Translations under genes and position numbers: made by a program
Shown: positions 23,966 to 31,932 of the stretch, one piece after another
Numbering within the stretch: position 1 is the stretch's first letter
Layout of the letters: every line of letters begins with the position of its first letter
Notes under the pieces: model-generated
Seen by the model: only the letters and a program-made list of their open reading frames with translations
What the model was told of the DNA's origin: nothing
The model's database searches: none
Assembly (NCBI GenBank): GCA_035296385.1
Contig: DATHBB010000006.1
Coordinates: 1 to 34,660 of the forward strand
DNA: 34,660 nt
Direction: 5' to 3'
Source of the DNA: JAIVJZ01 sp035296385
GTDB lineage: Bacteria > Acidobacteriota > Blastocatellia > Pyrinomonadales > Pyrinomonadaceae

Positions 23966-25963
23966 CTAACGAATGCGCGTCATCTGCCGCCAGAAGAATC
24001 TGCCGAGGCGAGAGAAGGCGTTGCGGTTGTTTGCGCCCGTCGTGGGTTCGGGCGTGAGTCCGAGCGCGGCGGCGAGTTGCGGGTTGGGCGGCGCGATGTC
24101 TTCGTCGCCGTGTCGTTCGGAGAGCCAGCGATCAAAGGTGCGCGTGACGGCGCGGCGCTCGGTGACGGGCGCTTCGGCGATGAATGCGCCGCGCAGGTCG
24201 TCGAGTTCGGCGATCTCGAAGCGGTTGGCTTCGGCGTAACGACGCAAGGCTGTGAAGACGCGCTCTTCGCCGAGCAGTTTGACGAGCGCGTCGTACATGA
24301 GCGCGCCTTTGGCCGAGACGATGGCGGCGTACTGGAAGGAGTTGCGGTAGTCGCGCGCGGGGCGGTCGGCGGGCATGTCGTCGCCGCCGAAGGTGCGGTA
24401 GATTTCATAGACGCCGCGCAGTTGATCGTCGCGCGCCGCCTGCGCTCTGGTCGCGCCGTGCGTCTCGCGGTAATAGACGAGCGCAGACCAGTGCGCGAGG
24501 GCTTCGTCGAGCACGGGCGCGCGTTCGGGCGAGTTGCCGACGAGCATGCCCCACCACTGGTGCGCGAGCATGTGCGCGGTGGCGAATTCCAGACTGTCTT
24601 CGACGGACTGGCGCTGCTCGCGCACGAGTTCGGGCAAGTTGCGTATGGCGGGCGAATCGAAATCTACGTAGAAGGCGCTGGCGATGACGCTGAGGTTGGC
24701 AAACTCCGCGCTGCCGAGTCCGGCGACGAGCGGGGCTTCGGCCACCGTCACAGACGGCGAGGGGAGCGCGCCGTAACGCGCCGTGAAGACGCGCACGGCT
24801 TCGGTCGCGGCTTCGAGCACGCGCCGCCCGATCTTCTCGTGCTCCGCCGTCCACACGGCGCGCACGCGCGTCGCGCCGACGGTGCGCTCGCCCGTCTGCA
24901 AAGTGCGTCCGGCGAGGATGGCGAAGTTACGCAAATTCTCTCCGGCGAAGGCGCGCGGAGAAGATGATGAAGAAGGCACGCTTCTTTTTTCGGCGTCGGC
25001 GCTGTTGTTACCGGCGTTATCAGTGTTAACCATCGCGCGTGGCGCTTCCGTGTTAACGGGCGCGCGTCCTGCTTCGCCGGAAGTGAACAGCGCGACATCG
25101 GCGGGCGCATCAATCGTCACTTCATAATCGGCTACTTCCGTGTGCATCGGATCGCCGACGGTGGCGCGCACTTCGCGCTGCCACTCTGCGCCGTTGCGCA
25201 CGGCGACTACGGGGTAGGCCGAGCCGAGCAGCATCACGCCGCGCGCGCGGAAGTTGGTGTCGCGCGCGCGGCGCATCTCGCGCGTGTCGCGCAGGGCGGA
25301 GCCGAGTTGCTGTATGACGTGCGAGGGCAGGCTCGTCTCGTCGGGGTCGATTTCGGGCACGGCGCCTTGAAAACTGATCTCGATCTCGGTCGCCCCGCCC
25401 GCCGCGACAGGCTCGCGCAAATTCACGCGCAACAGTGTGGCCTGTTCGTCGAGCGCGTAGGCGAGCGGCGTTCCGGTCATGCCGCTTCGCACGTTCTTGA
25501 TCTCGATGCGCGGTTCGTCCGCCGCCGCTGCACTCTCTTCGCCGGAGGCGGGCGGCGCGGCGGCGTTGCGGCTCGCGTCGTTGTTGCCGTTGTTGCTGCT
25601 GCTGCTACTGCGCAGATTCGCGTAGAGGTGAAAATAGACGACCGATGCGGGACGGTCGTCGCGGTTGACCCAGCGCACGCGCTCCACGCCCGTGAACGTG
25701 CGCGCGTCGAAGTTGAGCACGAAGTTGATCCGGTAAAGCGTCGGGCGCGGCGGCGCGGCGGGTTTGCTTTCCTGAGACGCGGGAGACGGGGCGACGCGCG
25801 GCGTCTGCGCGCGGAGTGTGACGGCGCAGGAGAGAGAGACGAGGGCGATGAGCACGCCGTAGATTGCGGCGCGCTTTGAAACCACGAAGGCGCGCGGACG
25901 CGAAGGAGATGCAATAAACTTCCTTCGTGTCTGCGCGCCTTCGTGGTGGAAATTGAGGATCAA
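23966..25963 (-). CDS. Exported M1-peptidase-like protein lacking the catalytic Glu
   Basis: The M1 zinc ligands are in place: His464 and His468 in AHMLAHQWWG, and Glu487 exactly 19 residues on (VLDEALAHW). The HExxH glutamate is Met465, and the Tyr expected two residues before the conserved KG is Ser550 (IVSAKGALMY). Zinc may bind, but peptide hydrolysis is unlikely. A hydrophobic segment (AIYGVLIALVSLSCAVTLRA, residues 33-52) acts as signal peptide. The start is TTG 25963, with GGAG 6 nt upstream and 18 nt after the PPIase stop. Repeat element F then encodes residues ~6-28. GTG 25885 is an alternative that skips most of it. A long Ala/Ser/Asn-rich insert lies near residue 110-130. It is the second gene of a four-gene operon. 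Confidence 0.85.
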   Translation of the reverse strand: MILNFHHEGAQTRRKFIASPSRPRAFVVSKRAAIYGVLIALVSLSCAVTLRAQTPRVAPSPASQESKPAAPPRPTLYRINFVLNFDARTFTGVERVRWVNRDDRPASVVYFHLYANLRSSSSSNNGNNDASRNAAAPPASGEESAAAADEPRIEIKNVRSGMTGTPLAYALDEQATLLRVNLREPVAAGGATEIEISFQGAVPEIDPDETSLPSHVIQQLGSALRDTREMRRARDTNFRARGVMLLGSAYPVVAVRNGAEWQREVRATVGDPMHTEVADYEVTIDAPADVALFTSGEAGRAPVNTEAPRAMVNTDNAGNNSADAEKRSVPSSSSSPRAFAGENLRNFAILAGRTLQTGERTVGATRVRAVWTAEHEKIGRRVLEAATEAVRVFTARYGALPSPSVTVAEAPLVAGLGSAEFANLSVIASAFYVDFDSPAIRNLPELVREQRQSVEDSLEFATAHMLAHQWWGMLVGNSPERAPVLDEALAHWSALVYYRETHGATRAQAARDDQLRGVYEIYRTFGGDDMPADRPARDYRNSFQYAAIVSAKGALMYDALVKLLGEERVFTALRRYAEANRFEIAELDDLRGAFIAEAPVTERRAVTRTFDRWLSERHGDEDIAPPNPQLAAALGLTPEPTTGANNRNAFSRLGRFFWRQMTRIR
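25881..25947. repeat. Inverted-repeat element F, inside a coding start
   Basis: 28-nt arms (25881-25908 and 25920-25947), 25 of 28 positions complementary, around an 11-nt loop. Key words are CACGAAGGCGCGC and CGCGAAGGA. The arms are not strictly 7-nt phased. The element lies within the N-terminal codons of the M1-like gene if TTG 25963 is the start, and between the PPIase stop and the signal peptide. Confidence 0.88.
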
Positions 25964-25981
25964 AAAATTCTCCGTCCGGTT

Positions 25982-28300
25982 TTACTTGAGCCGCGTCTCG
26001 GTCACTTCGATCTGGCGTATGCGGTCGCCGCGCGTGATGCGGTCAACCGTCTCCATGCCTTCGACGACGCGCGCGAAGACCGTATAGCCGCCGTCGAGAT
26101 GCGGCTGCGGCGAGTGTGTGATGAACCACTGTGAGCCGCCCGTGTCTTTGCCGGAGAGCGCCATGCCGACCGCGCCGCGCGTGTAGGGCACGAAGTTTAT
26201 CTCGCAGCGAATCTGGTAGCCGGGGCCGCCGTTGCCGTCGCCGCGCGGGTCGCCGCCCTGTATCACGAAGTTCGGCACGACGCGATGAAAGGCGATGTTG
26301 TTGAAGTAGCCGCGCCGCGCGAGTTGGACGAAATTATCGACCGTGAGCGGCGCGGCATCGGGCAGGAGTTCCAACTTGAAGACGCCCTTGTCCGTGTTGA
26401 CCGAAGCCAGGACGCGCATCTGCCTGCGCGCGAGCGCGCGACGGTAATCGCCGATGCGGTTGCGCGTGGCGACCGTTTCGATGCGCCCTTCTTCTGCGCC
26501 CGCCGTTGAGGTATCGGGCTGCGCGGCTTCGATGATGGCGGCGGCGCGGCGGCGCAAGAGATAGTCGGGCGAGTCGAGCGCGGTTTTGATGGCGGCGAGC
26601 GCGGCTTCGGACTTCTGTTTGGCGAGCGCGTCGAGTATGGCGAGCGCGGCGTCGTTCATTTCGTCGCGCTGTAAGGCTGCGGGGAGGGCTGCGGCAAGCG
26701 CGGCTGTGGTTTCGGCGTCGGGCGCGAGTTCGCCGAGTTGACCGGCGGCGGTGGCGCGCACGATCACGTCGGGCGCGGCGAGTTGGCCGCGCATGACGAC
26801 CGCGCCGTCGGGCGGTTTGAAAGCCGCGATGGCGGTCAGCACGTCGGGCAGCGCGAGCGGGGGCGTTGACGCGTCGGCGAGCATGGCGCGCAAGGCCAAC
26901 TGCGCGTCGGCCTGCACGGAGACCGTGCTGTTGCCCGCGCTCGCGCTCGACACGGCGGCGATCTCGCCTAACCCTTGCGCGATTGATGCGTAGGTCTGCC
27001 ACGTGACGCGGCTGTCGGGCGCGCGGAAGGAGAGTTGGTGAAACGGGCGTTCGCGCAAATATTGATTCGGCGCGATGCGCGCAAACGCCACTTCTGCCTC
27101 CGGCGCGCTCCACTGTTCGGCCTCGCGCAACGCGCGGACCAACGACAACGCGCGTTCGTCCGCGCTGTTGGCGACGATGCGACTCAAGCCCGTGACAAGC
27201 TCAAGCAGTTCGTTCAACTGTGCGGGGCGCGCGAGCGGCGTCGTCGCCTTCGCGGCGCGGTAAGCGTTCAGCAAAGCCTCGCCGCGTTTGACGAGCGGCT
27301 CGGCGGCGCGCGCGTCTTTCAACGTGGCGAGCGAGCGAATCGCGCTGACGCGCACGCGCTCGTCTTTGTCGTTCGCGGCGTGTTCAAACAACATGTCGAA
27401 CGCGCCTTTGTCTTCCGCCGCGCCGAGAGCGCGGGCGGCGTTCGAGCGCACGACCGGATCGGCATCCGTCAAGAGCAACTTGCGGAGTTGTTGGTTCGCG
27501 TTTTTTGCGCGCAGGCGCGTGATGGTGTTCGCGGCGTCGGCGCGCAGGCGCGCGTCCGGCGAGTCTAAAAAGAGCGCGACGACGCGCGCCGCGCCTTCCG
27601 GACGCGCGCGCAACACGGCAGTCAGTCCGAGCAGCGCGACTTCACGATTCGCCGCGCGTTGCTGCGGCGTTTGCGTGCGCGCCTCAAACTCAAGCGCGAC
27701 GAGCAACGCGCGCCCGATCTCTTTCGCGCGCGTCTCTTCGGCTTTCGGCATCGCCGCAGCGATCTTGCCCAACGCTTCAACCGCGCGCGCGCGCACGCCC
27801 GCCTGCTCCGTCACACTCGCCGCAGTTTTGCGTTCGACCACGGCCAACAGCGCTTCCGTCCCCGCGCCCGATTCCGTCTCGCCGAGCGCGAAGGCCGCCG
27901 CCGCGCGCACGCCCGCGTCCCTGTCCATTTGCAGGAGCGCGACGAGCGGCGCGACGGAGCGCGCGTCGCCGATGCGTCCCGCGCCGATGGCGGCGCGCGC
28001 GCGCACGCTTGCGTTCGCGTCCGAGAGCAGCGCGCCGAGGTCTGCCGCGTCGAAGCGTCTCTCGTCCTCCGCGCGCACGATGCGCAGCAGTGTCTCTTCG
28101 GGAATCGGGAGCGCGCGCGCCTTCGCCGTTGCGGGCGCGCGACGCTGCGGCGTGCGTTTCGCTTGTGCGAACGTTTGCGTGGAGACGACGACGCAGTGGA
28201 GCGCGAAGACGAAGAGAAGGAGCAAGACGGCGCGCGGCGTGCATCTGCGTCGAACGACGGCGAGACGCGATGCCTTTTCCGTGTGAACTGTAAGTCGCAT
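25982..28300 (-). CDS. Exported HEAT-repeat cyclophilin (peptidyl-prolyl isomerase)
   Basis: Cyclophilins isomerise Xaa-Pro bonds during folding. A signal peptide (VLLLLFVFALHCVVV, residues ~25-46) precedes HEAT/PBS repeats over about 70-640, for example VRARAAIGAGRIGDARSVAP and VRAAAAFALGETESG. The C-terminal 150 residues are a complete cyclophilin domain: FHRVVPNFVIQGGDPRGDG (Phe671, Arg673), then GAVGMALSGKDTGGSQWFIT and PHLDGGYTVFARV. Catalytic Arg, Gln, Phe and His positions are intact, so activity is expected in the envelope. At 772 residues it is far longer than a single cyclophilin (~165). It heads the operon with M1-like, GT2 and GT39 genes (gaps 18, 13, 20 nt). ATG 28300 has no clear Shine-Dalgarno. 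Confidence 0.9.
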   Translation of the reverse strand: MRLTVHTEKASRLAVVRRRCTPRAVLLLLFVFALHCVVVSTQTFAQAKRTPQRRAPATAKARALPIPEETLLRIVRAEDERRFDAADLGALLSDANASVRARAAIGAGRIGDARSVAPLVALLQMDRDAGVRAAAAFALGETESGAGTEALLAVVERKTAASVTEQAGVRARAVEALGKIAAAMPKAEETRAKEIGRALLVALEFEARTQTPQQRAANREVALLGLTAVLRARPEGAARVVALFLDSPDARLRADAANTITRLRAKNANQQLRKLLLTDADPVVRSNAARALGAAEDKGAFDMLFEHAANDKDERVRVSAIRSLATLKDARAAEPLVKRGEALLNAYRAAKATTPLARPAQLNELLELVTGLSRIVANSADERALSLVRALREAEQWSAPEAEVAFARIAPNQYLRERPFHQLSFRAPDSRVTWQTYASIAQGLGEIAAVSSASAGNSTVSVQADAQLALRAMLADASTPPLALPDVLTAIAAFKPPDGAVVMRGQLAAPDVIVRATAAGQLGELAPDAETTAALAAALPAALQRDEMNDAALAILDALAKQKSEAALAAIKTALDSPDYLLRRRAAAIIEAAQPDTSTAGAEEGRIETVATRNRIGDYRRALARRQMRVLASVNTDKGVFKLELLPDAAPLTVDNFVQLARRGYFNNIAFHRVVPNFVIQGGDPRGDGNGGPGYQIRCEINFVPYTRGAVGMALSGKDTGGSQWFITHSPQPHLDGGYTVFARVVEGMETVDRITRGDRIRQIEVTETRLK

Positions 28301-28411
28301 GAGTTTTTTAATTAACTTTCGATGTCGCCTGACTGCGGGGCGCTCTCGTTAGCATGGGAGCAACTTCATGTATGTATCGGCGAGGCGCGCCGCTTCTGTC
28401 AAGTCGGAAAA

Positions 28412-28517
28412 AGCAGGAGTCGGAAAACAGGAGTCGGAAGTCAGAATACACGAATCGGGATTAACGCTCCCGGCTTTTCTTCTAACTCCTGTATTCCGAC
28501 TTCCGTGTTCTCCTGCC
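28412..28517. repeat. Inverted-repeat element E
   Basis: Left arm (28412-28450) contains CAGGAGTCGGAA twice, at a 14-nt distance, and ends GAATACAC. The right arm (28484-28517) contains GTATTCCGACTTCCG and ends CTCCTGC. The arms are imperfectly complementary with a loop of about 33 nt. It is the only element of the set between divergent genes. Confidence 0.75.
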
Positions 28518-28654
28518 TGATTCATCCTTCATCCCTCCGCCCTCATCCTTTTTTCCGCCACCTGTCTGAAGTTTACTGCATGGAGATCGCCCCTTTGAGG
28601 CTGCTTTTACTCGCCGTCCGTCGTTTTACAGACTTCTCTTCGCTCTCTTTCAAC

Positions 28655-28670
28655 TGGCATCACGTTTGCC
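28655..28670 (+). promoter_or_regulatory. Candidate sigma-54 (-24/-12) promoter
   Basis: TGGCATCACGTTTGCC matches the sigma-54 consensus TGGCACGNNNNTTGCW. GG and GC are separated by exactly 10 nt, and TGGCA and TTGC are both complete. The predicted start is near 28681, about 33 nt before ATG 28714. No enhancer-binding protein or site is identified in the window. Confidence 0.55.
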
Positions 28671-28713
28671 ATTGAAACGGGTTGATTTTCGATTATTGAT
28701 GAGGGAGTAGAAG

Positions 28714-29139
28714 ATGAAGAGAAAATATTTGACGTTCGCGCTGGTCGCGCTGTTGCTCCAGTCGTTTGTTGGAATACCGGCCACAGCGGCGGCGTCGGTC
28801 GCAGTTAAAGAGAAGACGCAGGCGGAGCGCGACGCGCAGACGTTGGAGCAAGTGAAAGTGAAGGTTGCGCGGCTCGGCGTCGGCGAGCGTGCGCGCGTGA
28901 CGGTGAAGTTCAAAGACGGGACGAAGCTGAAAGGCTACATCTCACAGGCCAAGGAGGAGGAGTTCATCATACGTGATCGCAAGACCGACGCGCCGACCAC
29001 TGTTCTCTATCGCGATGTCGCGCGGGTTGAAAGCAATCGCGGGCATTCGACCGCCAGAAATGTCACCATCGGCGTGGCGGTCGGAGTCGGCGCGGTCTTA
29101 ACGGTGCTTGGCGTCCTGATAGCAAGTGTCGGCGATTAG
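28714..29139 (+). CDS. Small exported protein with LSm/SH3-like domain and C-terminal membrane helix
   Basis: A 141-residue protein. A signal peptide (KYLTFALVALLLQSFVG, then ATAAA) is followed by a short charged helix. A compact beta domain comes next (ARVTVKFKDGTKLKGYISQA, then EFIIRDRKT, then VLYRDVARVE) that resembles LSm or SH3-like barrels. A C-terminal hydrophobic Gly/Val-rich helix (IGVAVGVGAVLTVLGVLIAS) could anchor it. I do not know a function for this type, which appears as a hypothetical protein in related organisms. GAGGGAG lies 7 nt before ATG 28714. A sigma-54-type promoter is present upstream, so expression may depend on an enhancer-binding regulator. It converges with the molybdopterin oxidoreductase gene without a clear hairpin. 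Confidence 0.72.
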   Translation: MKRKYLTFALVALLLQSFVGIPATAAASVAVKEKTQAERDAQTLEQVKVKVARLGVGERARVTVKFKDGTKLKGYISQAKEEEFIIRDRKTDAPTTVLYRDVARVESNRGHSTARNVTIGVAVGVGAVLTVLGVLIASVGD

Positions 29140-29232
29140 GGGCGAAGTTTAAGTAGAGATCAGGAAATCGCGAAGACGCGAAGTTTTAGCATCGGCTTTG
29201 CTTTTGTCTCGATGAGGGGACGCTTTTTCGCT

Positions 29233-31317
29233 TCAATCCAACAGTTCGATTTCGACGAGCGCGTCGTAGAAGGTCGCGCCCCCGCCCATGTCGGTCAGGG
29301 CTTGCGAAGTCAACTGGTTGATGTTCGCGCCGTCCGGCGAATTTTTGTTCCACCAGACCGAAGGCGAGACGACGACGCCTTCGCGTGCGCGCGTTGTGAC
29401 CACAGCCGTCAGTTCGCACGAGCCGCGTTCGTTCGAGACGCGCACGCGGTCGCCGTCCGAGATGCGCCGCGCGCGCGCGTCCTCCGGATTGATCTCGACG
29501 AAGGGGCGCTTCTCCTGCCGCAGTTGCTTGGGGAGATTGGCGAAGCTCGAATTGAGAAACGCGTGCGCCGCGGGGCTGATGAGCGCGAGTGGGAAACGGC
29601 GCGCGAGTTCCGGCGCGCTCTGACGCGACTCGCGCGGCGGGATAAACTCGGCGACGGCGGGCAAGCCCTTTTGTTCGAGCCGCGCGCTCAAAAGTTCGCA
29701 CTTGCCCGATGCGGTCGGAAAGTTTCCTTCGGCGAAGGGCGCGTCAGTCTCCGGCACGTTCAGTCGCATCCAGCCGCGTTCGCGCAAGAGTTCGAGCGTG
29801 ATTCCTTCGAGCGCCGGGTGTTCAACGTCAATCGCCTGCCGCGCGATCTCTTCGTCCGAATCCTTGAAACAATCCTCTTCAAACCCGAGGCGCGCGGCGA
29901 GCAGGCGAAAGACTTCCGTGTTCGGCTTCGACTCGTGCAGCGGCGCGATAGCCGGTTCGTTGACGGTGAGATAGAGGTGGCCGTAAGCCTTGTGCAGGTC
30001 GAAGTGCTCAAGCTGCGTGGTCGCGGGCAGCACGATGTCCGCGTAGTCGCAAGTGTCGGTCATAAACTGCTCATGCACGACCGTGAACAGATCGTCGCGC
30101 CTTAACCCTTCGAGCACGCGCGCTTGATCGGGCGCGACCGCTGCCGGATTGGAGTTGTAGACGTAGAGAGCGCGGACGGGCGGATCATCCGTTCGCGTCA
30201 GCGCGTCGCCGAGTTGCGACATGTTGAGCGTGCGCGGGCGCGGCGCGGGGATGAGATCGGGGCGTTCGAGCGCACGGCGGTTGACGGGAAAACTGCTGCT
30301 CGTAGAGAGTAGCGCGCCGCCCGCCGCGTCGCGCCACGCGCCCGTGACGGCGGGCAGGCAGGTGACGGTGCGCACGGCCATGCCGCCGCCCGCGTGTCGC
30401 TGCATGCCGTAGTTGAGGCGAATGACGGCGGGGCGCGTCGTCGCATATTCGCGGGCGAGCCGCACGATTGTTTCCGCCTCGACGCCGCAAATTTCCGCGA
30501 CGCGCGCGGGCGTGTATTCGCGCGCGCGTTCTTTGAGTTCTTCCGCGCCGACGGTGTGACGTTCGAGATAGTCCTGGTCTTGTAAATTCTCCGCGAAGAT
30601 GACGTGCATGAGGCCGAGCGCGAGCGCGGCGTCCGTGCCGGGCAGGAGCGCGACGTGCTCGTCGCATTGGTCTGCGGTGCGCGTGCGGCGCGGATCAATC
30701 GCGATGATTCGTGCCCCTTCGCGTTTCGCTTCGAGGATGAACGGCCAGAGGTGCACGTTGCTCGTGATGGTGTTCGTGCCCCACAAGATGATGAGGCGCG
30801 CGTCGGCGAAACGTTCGGGGTCTGTGCCGACGCGCGCGCCGATGGTGGCGTCGTAACCGGCGGAGCCTGCGGAGGCGCAGATCGTGCGGTCGAGTATGGA
30901 CGCGCCGAGCCGGTGGAAGAAACGCCTGTCCATAGACTCGGACTGGACGAAGCCCATCGTGCCGCAATAACTGTAGGGCATGATCGTCTCCGCGCCTTCC
31001 TCCGACTCCGCGAGCGCGCGGAAGCGACCCGCGATCTCATCCAACGCCTCGTCCCAACCGATTCGCTCGAAGCGTCCTTCGCCTTTTGCGCCCGCGCGCC
31101 GGAGCGGAGTTTGAATGCGGTCTGGGCTGTGCGTGCGTTGTTCGTAGTTGGCGACTTTGGTGCAGAGCGTGCCGCGCGTAACGGGATGCGTGGGATCACC
31201 TGCGACTCGCACGGCGCGACCATCCTCGACCGTGACGAGCATCGCGCACGTGTCCGGACAATCGTGCGGGCAGGCCGCGCGAACTACCTTGAGATTATTC
31301 TTCAACGTCGCTTTCAT
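29233..31317 (-). CDS. Molybdopterin oxidoreductase with 4Fe-4S site (DMSO reductase superfamily)
   Basis: A bis-MGD enzyme of the group that includes formate dehydrogenase-like proteins and YoaE. The N-terminal 4Fe-4S motif is Cys16-x3-Cys20-x3-Cys24 with Cys52 (ACPHDCPDTC, TLCTK). RTICASAGSAGYDATIG places Cys147 where formate dehydrogenase has selenocysteine, so Cys is the probable molybdenum ligand. LIILWGTNTITS and IIAIDPRRTRTA bind the pterin cofactor. There is no Tat signal, so it is cytoplasmic, and no electron-transfer subunit gene is adjacent. The 694-residue length is normal. The ATG at 31317 lies 23 nt inside the ParE-like toxin gene, so it is translationally coupled to the toxin-antitoxin pair. 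The substrate is unknown. Confidence 0.9.
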   Translation of the reverse strand: MKATLKNNLKVVRAACPHDCPDTCAMLVTVEDGRAVRVAGDPTHPVTRGTLCTKVANYEQRTHSPDRIQTPLRRAGAKGEGRFERIGWDEALDEIAGRFRALAESEEGAETIMPYSYCGTMGFVQSESMDRRFFHRLGASILDRTICASAGSAGYDATIGARVGTDPERFADARLIILWGTNTITSNVHLWPFILEAKREGARIIAIDPRRTRTADQCDEHVALLPGTDAALALGLMHVIFAENLQDQDYLERHTVGAEELKERAREYTPARVAEICGVEAETIVRLAREYATTRPAVIRLNYGMQRHAGGGMAVRTVTCLPAVTGAWRDAAGGALLSTSSSFPVNRRALERPDLIPAPRPRTLNMSQLGDALTRTDDPPVRALYVYNSNPAAVAPDQARVLEGLRRDDLFTVVHEQFMTDTCDYADIVLPATTQLEHFDLHKAYGHLYLTVNEPAIAPLHESKPNTEVFRLLAARLGFEEDCFKDSDEEIARQAIDVEHPALEGITLELLRERGWMRLNVPETDAPFAEGNFPTASGKCELLSARLEQKGLPAVAEFIPPRESRQSAPELARRFPLALISPAAHAFLNSSFANLPKQLRQEKRPFVEINPEDARARRISDGDRVRVSNERGSCELTAVVTTRAREGVVVSPSVWWNKNSPDGANINQLTSQALTDMGGGATFYDALVEIELLD

Positions 31318-31621
31318 CTTCTTCCGGCTTCAAATACTCCTGCGCGCTGTGTCTCACCCTGAGCACAAACACCGTCTCGCCTTCAACGGTAAAAAGTATC
31401 CGATACTTCCCGTAGCCGAGTTGGCGTATCTCTTCCTCGAAAAACGCGCTCTCCGGAGCGAGCGGGCAGCGGAGCGGATTTTTCTCCAACGACCGAAAGG
31501 CTTTCATCAGCCCCTCATACCAACGGAGCGCCGCTTCTTCCGATCCCTCGTTGATCCAGAAGTAGGCTTCGCCCGCGTCAATCAGAGCTTTGTCGGTCGG
31601 CTCGACGCGATAAGTCCTCAT
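31295..31621 (-). CDS. ParE/RelE-superfamily toxin
   Basis: 108 residues with the RelE/ParE fold pattern: MRTYRVEPTDKALID, a helical pair with WYEGLMKAFRSLEKNP, then KYRILFTVEGETVFVLRVRH, the typical C-terminal strand pair ending in Arg-His. Family members are either ribosome-dependent RNases or gyrase poisons; the sequence does not tell which. The C-terminus is unusually acidic (PEEDESDVEE). The start overlaps the antitoxin stop by 4 nt (ATGA), as usual for such pairs. The end overlaps the oxidoreductase start by 23 nt. Activity is not shown. Confidence 0.85.
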   Translation of the reverse strand: MRTYRVEPTDKALIDAGEAYFWINEGSEEAALRWYEGLMKAFRSLEKNPLRCPLAPESAFFEEEIRQLGYGKYRILFTVEGETVFVLRVRHSAQEYLKPEEDESDVEE

Positions 31622-31911
31622 CGCTTTTTCGGGGCGTGAATCTTCTTACGCATCTCTTTATCAAAACTGTCGAGCGACATCGTTCTTCCCTGCCTGACCG
31701 ATTCCAATCCTTCCCGTACCGCTTCGATGGTCTCCGCCCGATCCAACAACTCAAGCATTCGCTGATAGCTATCCGCGTCCTGCACGATGATCTCGGCTTT
31801 ACCGTTGACGGTGAGAATGAGCGGCTTTCCGCTCTTTTTAATCTTCTTTACATACTCGGTAGTATTACGCTTGAAGGCCGTGAGCGATTCAATATCTTTT
31901 AAGCTAATCAT
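31618..31911 (-). CDS. Phd/YefM-family antitoxin
   Basis: A 97-residue protein with the Phd/YefM N-terminal DNA-binding domain (SLKDIESLTAFKRNTTEYVK, KSGKPLILTVNGKAEIIVQD, then SYQRMLELLDRAE). A charged C-terminal tail is expected to wrap the toxin. I chose ATG 31911 because AGGAG lies 10 nt upstream; ATGs at 31920 and 31941 have no usable ribosome binding site. The upstream inverted repeat AGCAT-8-ATGCT (31933-31950) may be its operator. It is the first gene of the antitoxin-toxin-oxidoreductase unit. Confidence 0.87.
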   Translation of the reverse strand: MISLKDIESLTAFKRNTTEYVKKIKKSGKPLILTVNGKAEIIVQDADSYQRMLELLDRAETIEAVREGLESVRQGRTMSLDSFDKEMRKKIHAPKKR

Positions 31912-31932
31912 AAATATCATTCTCCTGGCGTC

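Larger units (their letters stand above)
28301..28713. other. Divergent intergenic region with repeat E
   Basis: 413 bp between divergent genes. It contains repeat E (28412-28517), a pyrimidine-rich CATCC-repeating stretch (28521-28560) and a sigma-54-like promoter (28655-28670) for the rightward gene. I see no gene; the frame at 28322-28675 runs through the repeat and has no ribosome binding site. Confidence 0.55.

Noticed and set aside
24572..24574. Possible sequencing error causing Glu-to-Met in HMLAH
   Set aside because: Glu to Met needs two base changes, the frame is intact and the catalytic Tyr is also replaced, so a real substitution is more likely.
28322..28675. 117-codon rightward frame in the divergent intergenic region
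   Set aside because: It is translated mostly from repeat E and the CATCC tract, with no ribosome binding site and no recognisable sequence.
29144..29232. Terminator or repeat between the convergent genes 28714 and 29233
   Set aside because: CGCGAAGACGCGAAG recalls one arm of element F, but I found no partner arm and no stable hairpin with a T-run.
31148..31639. Rightward frame antisense to the toxin gene
   Set aside because: The opposite strand encodes a clear ParE/RelE protein with a 4-nt overlap to its antitoxin.
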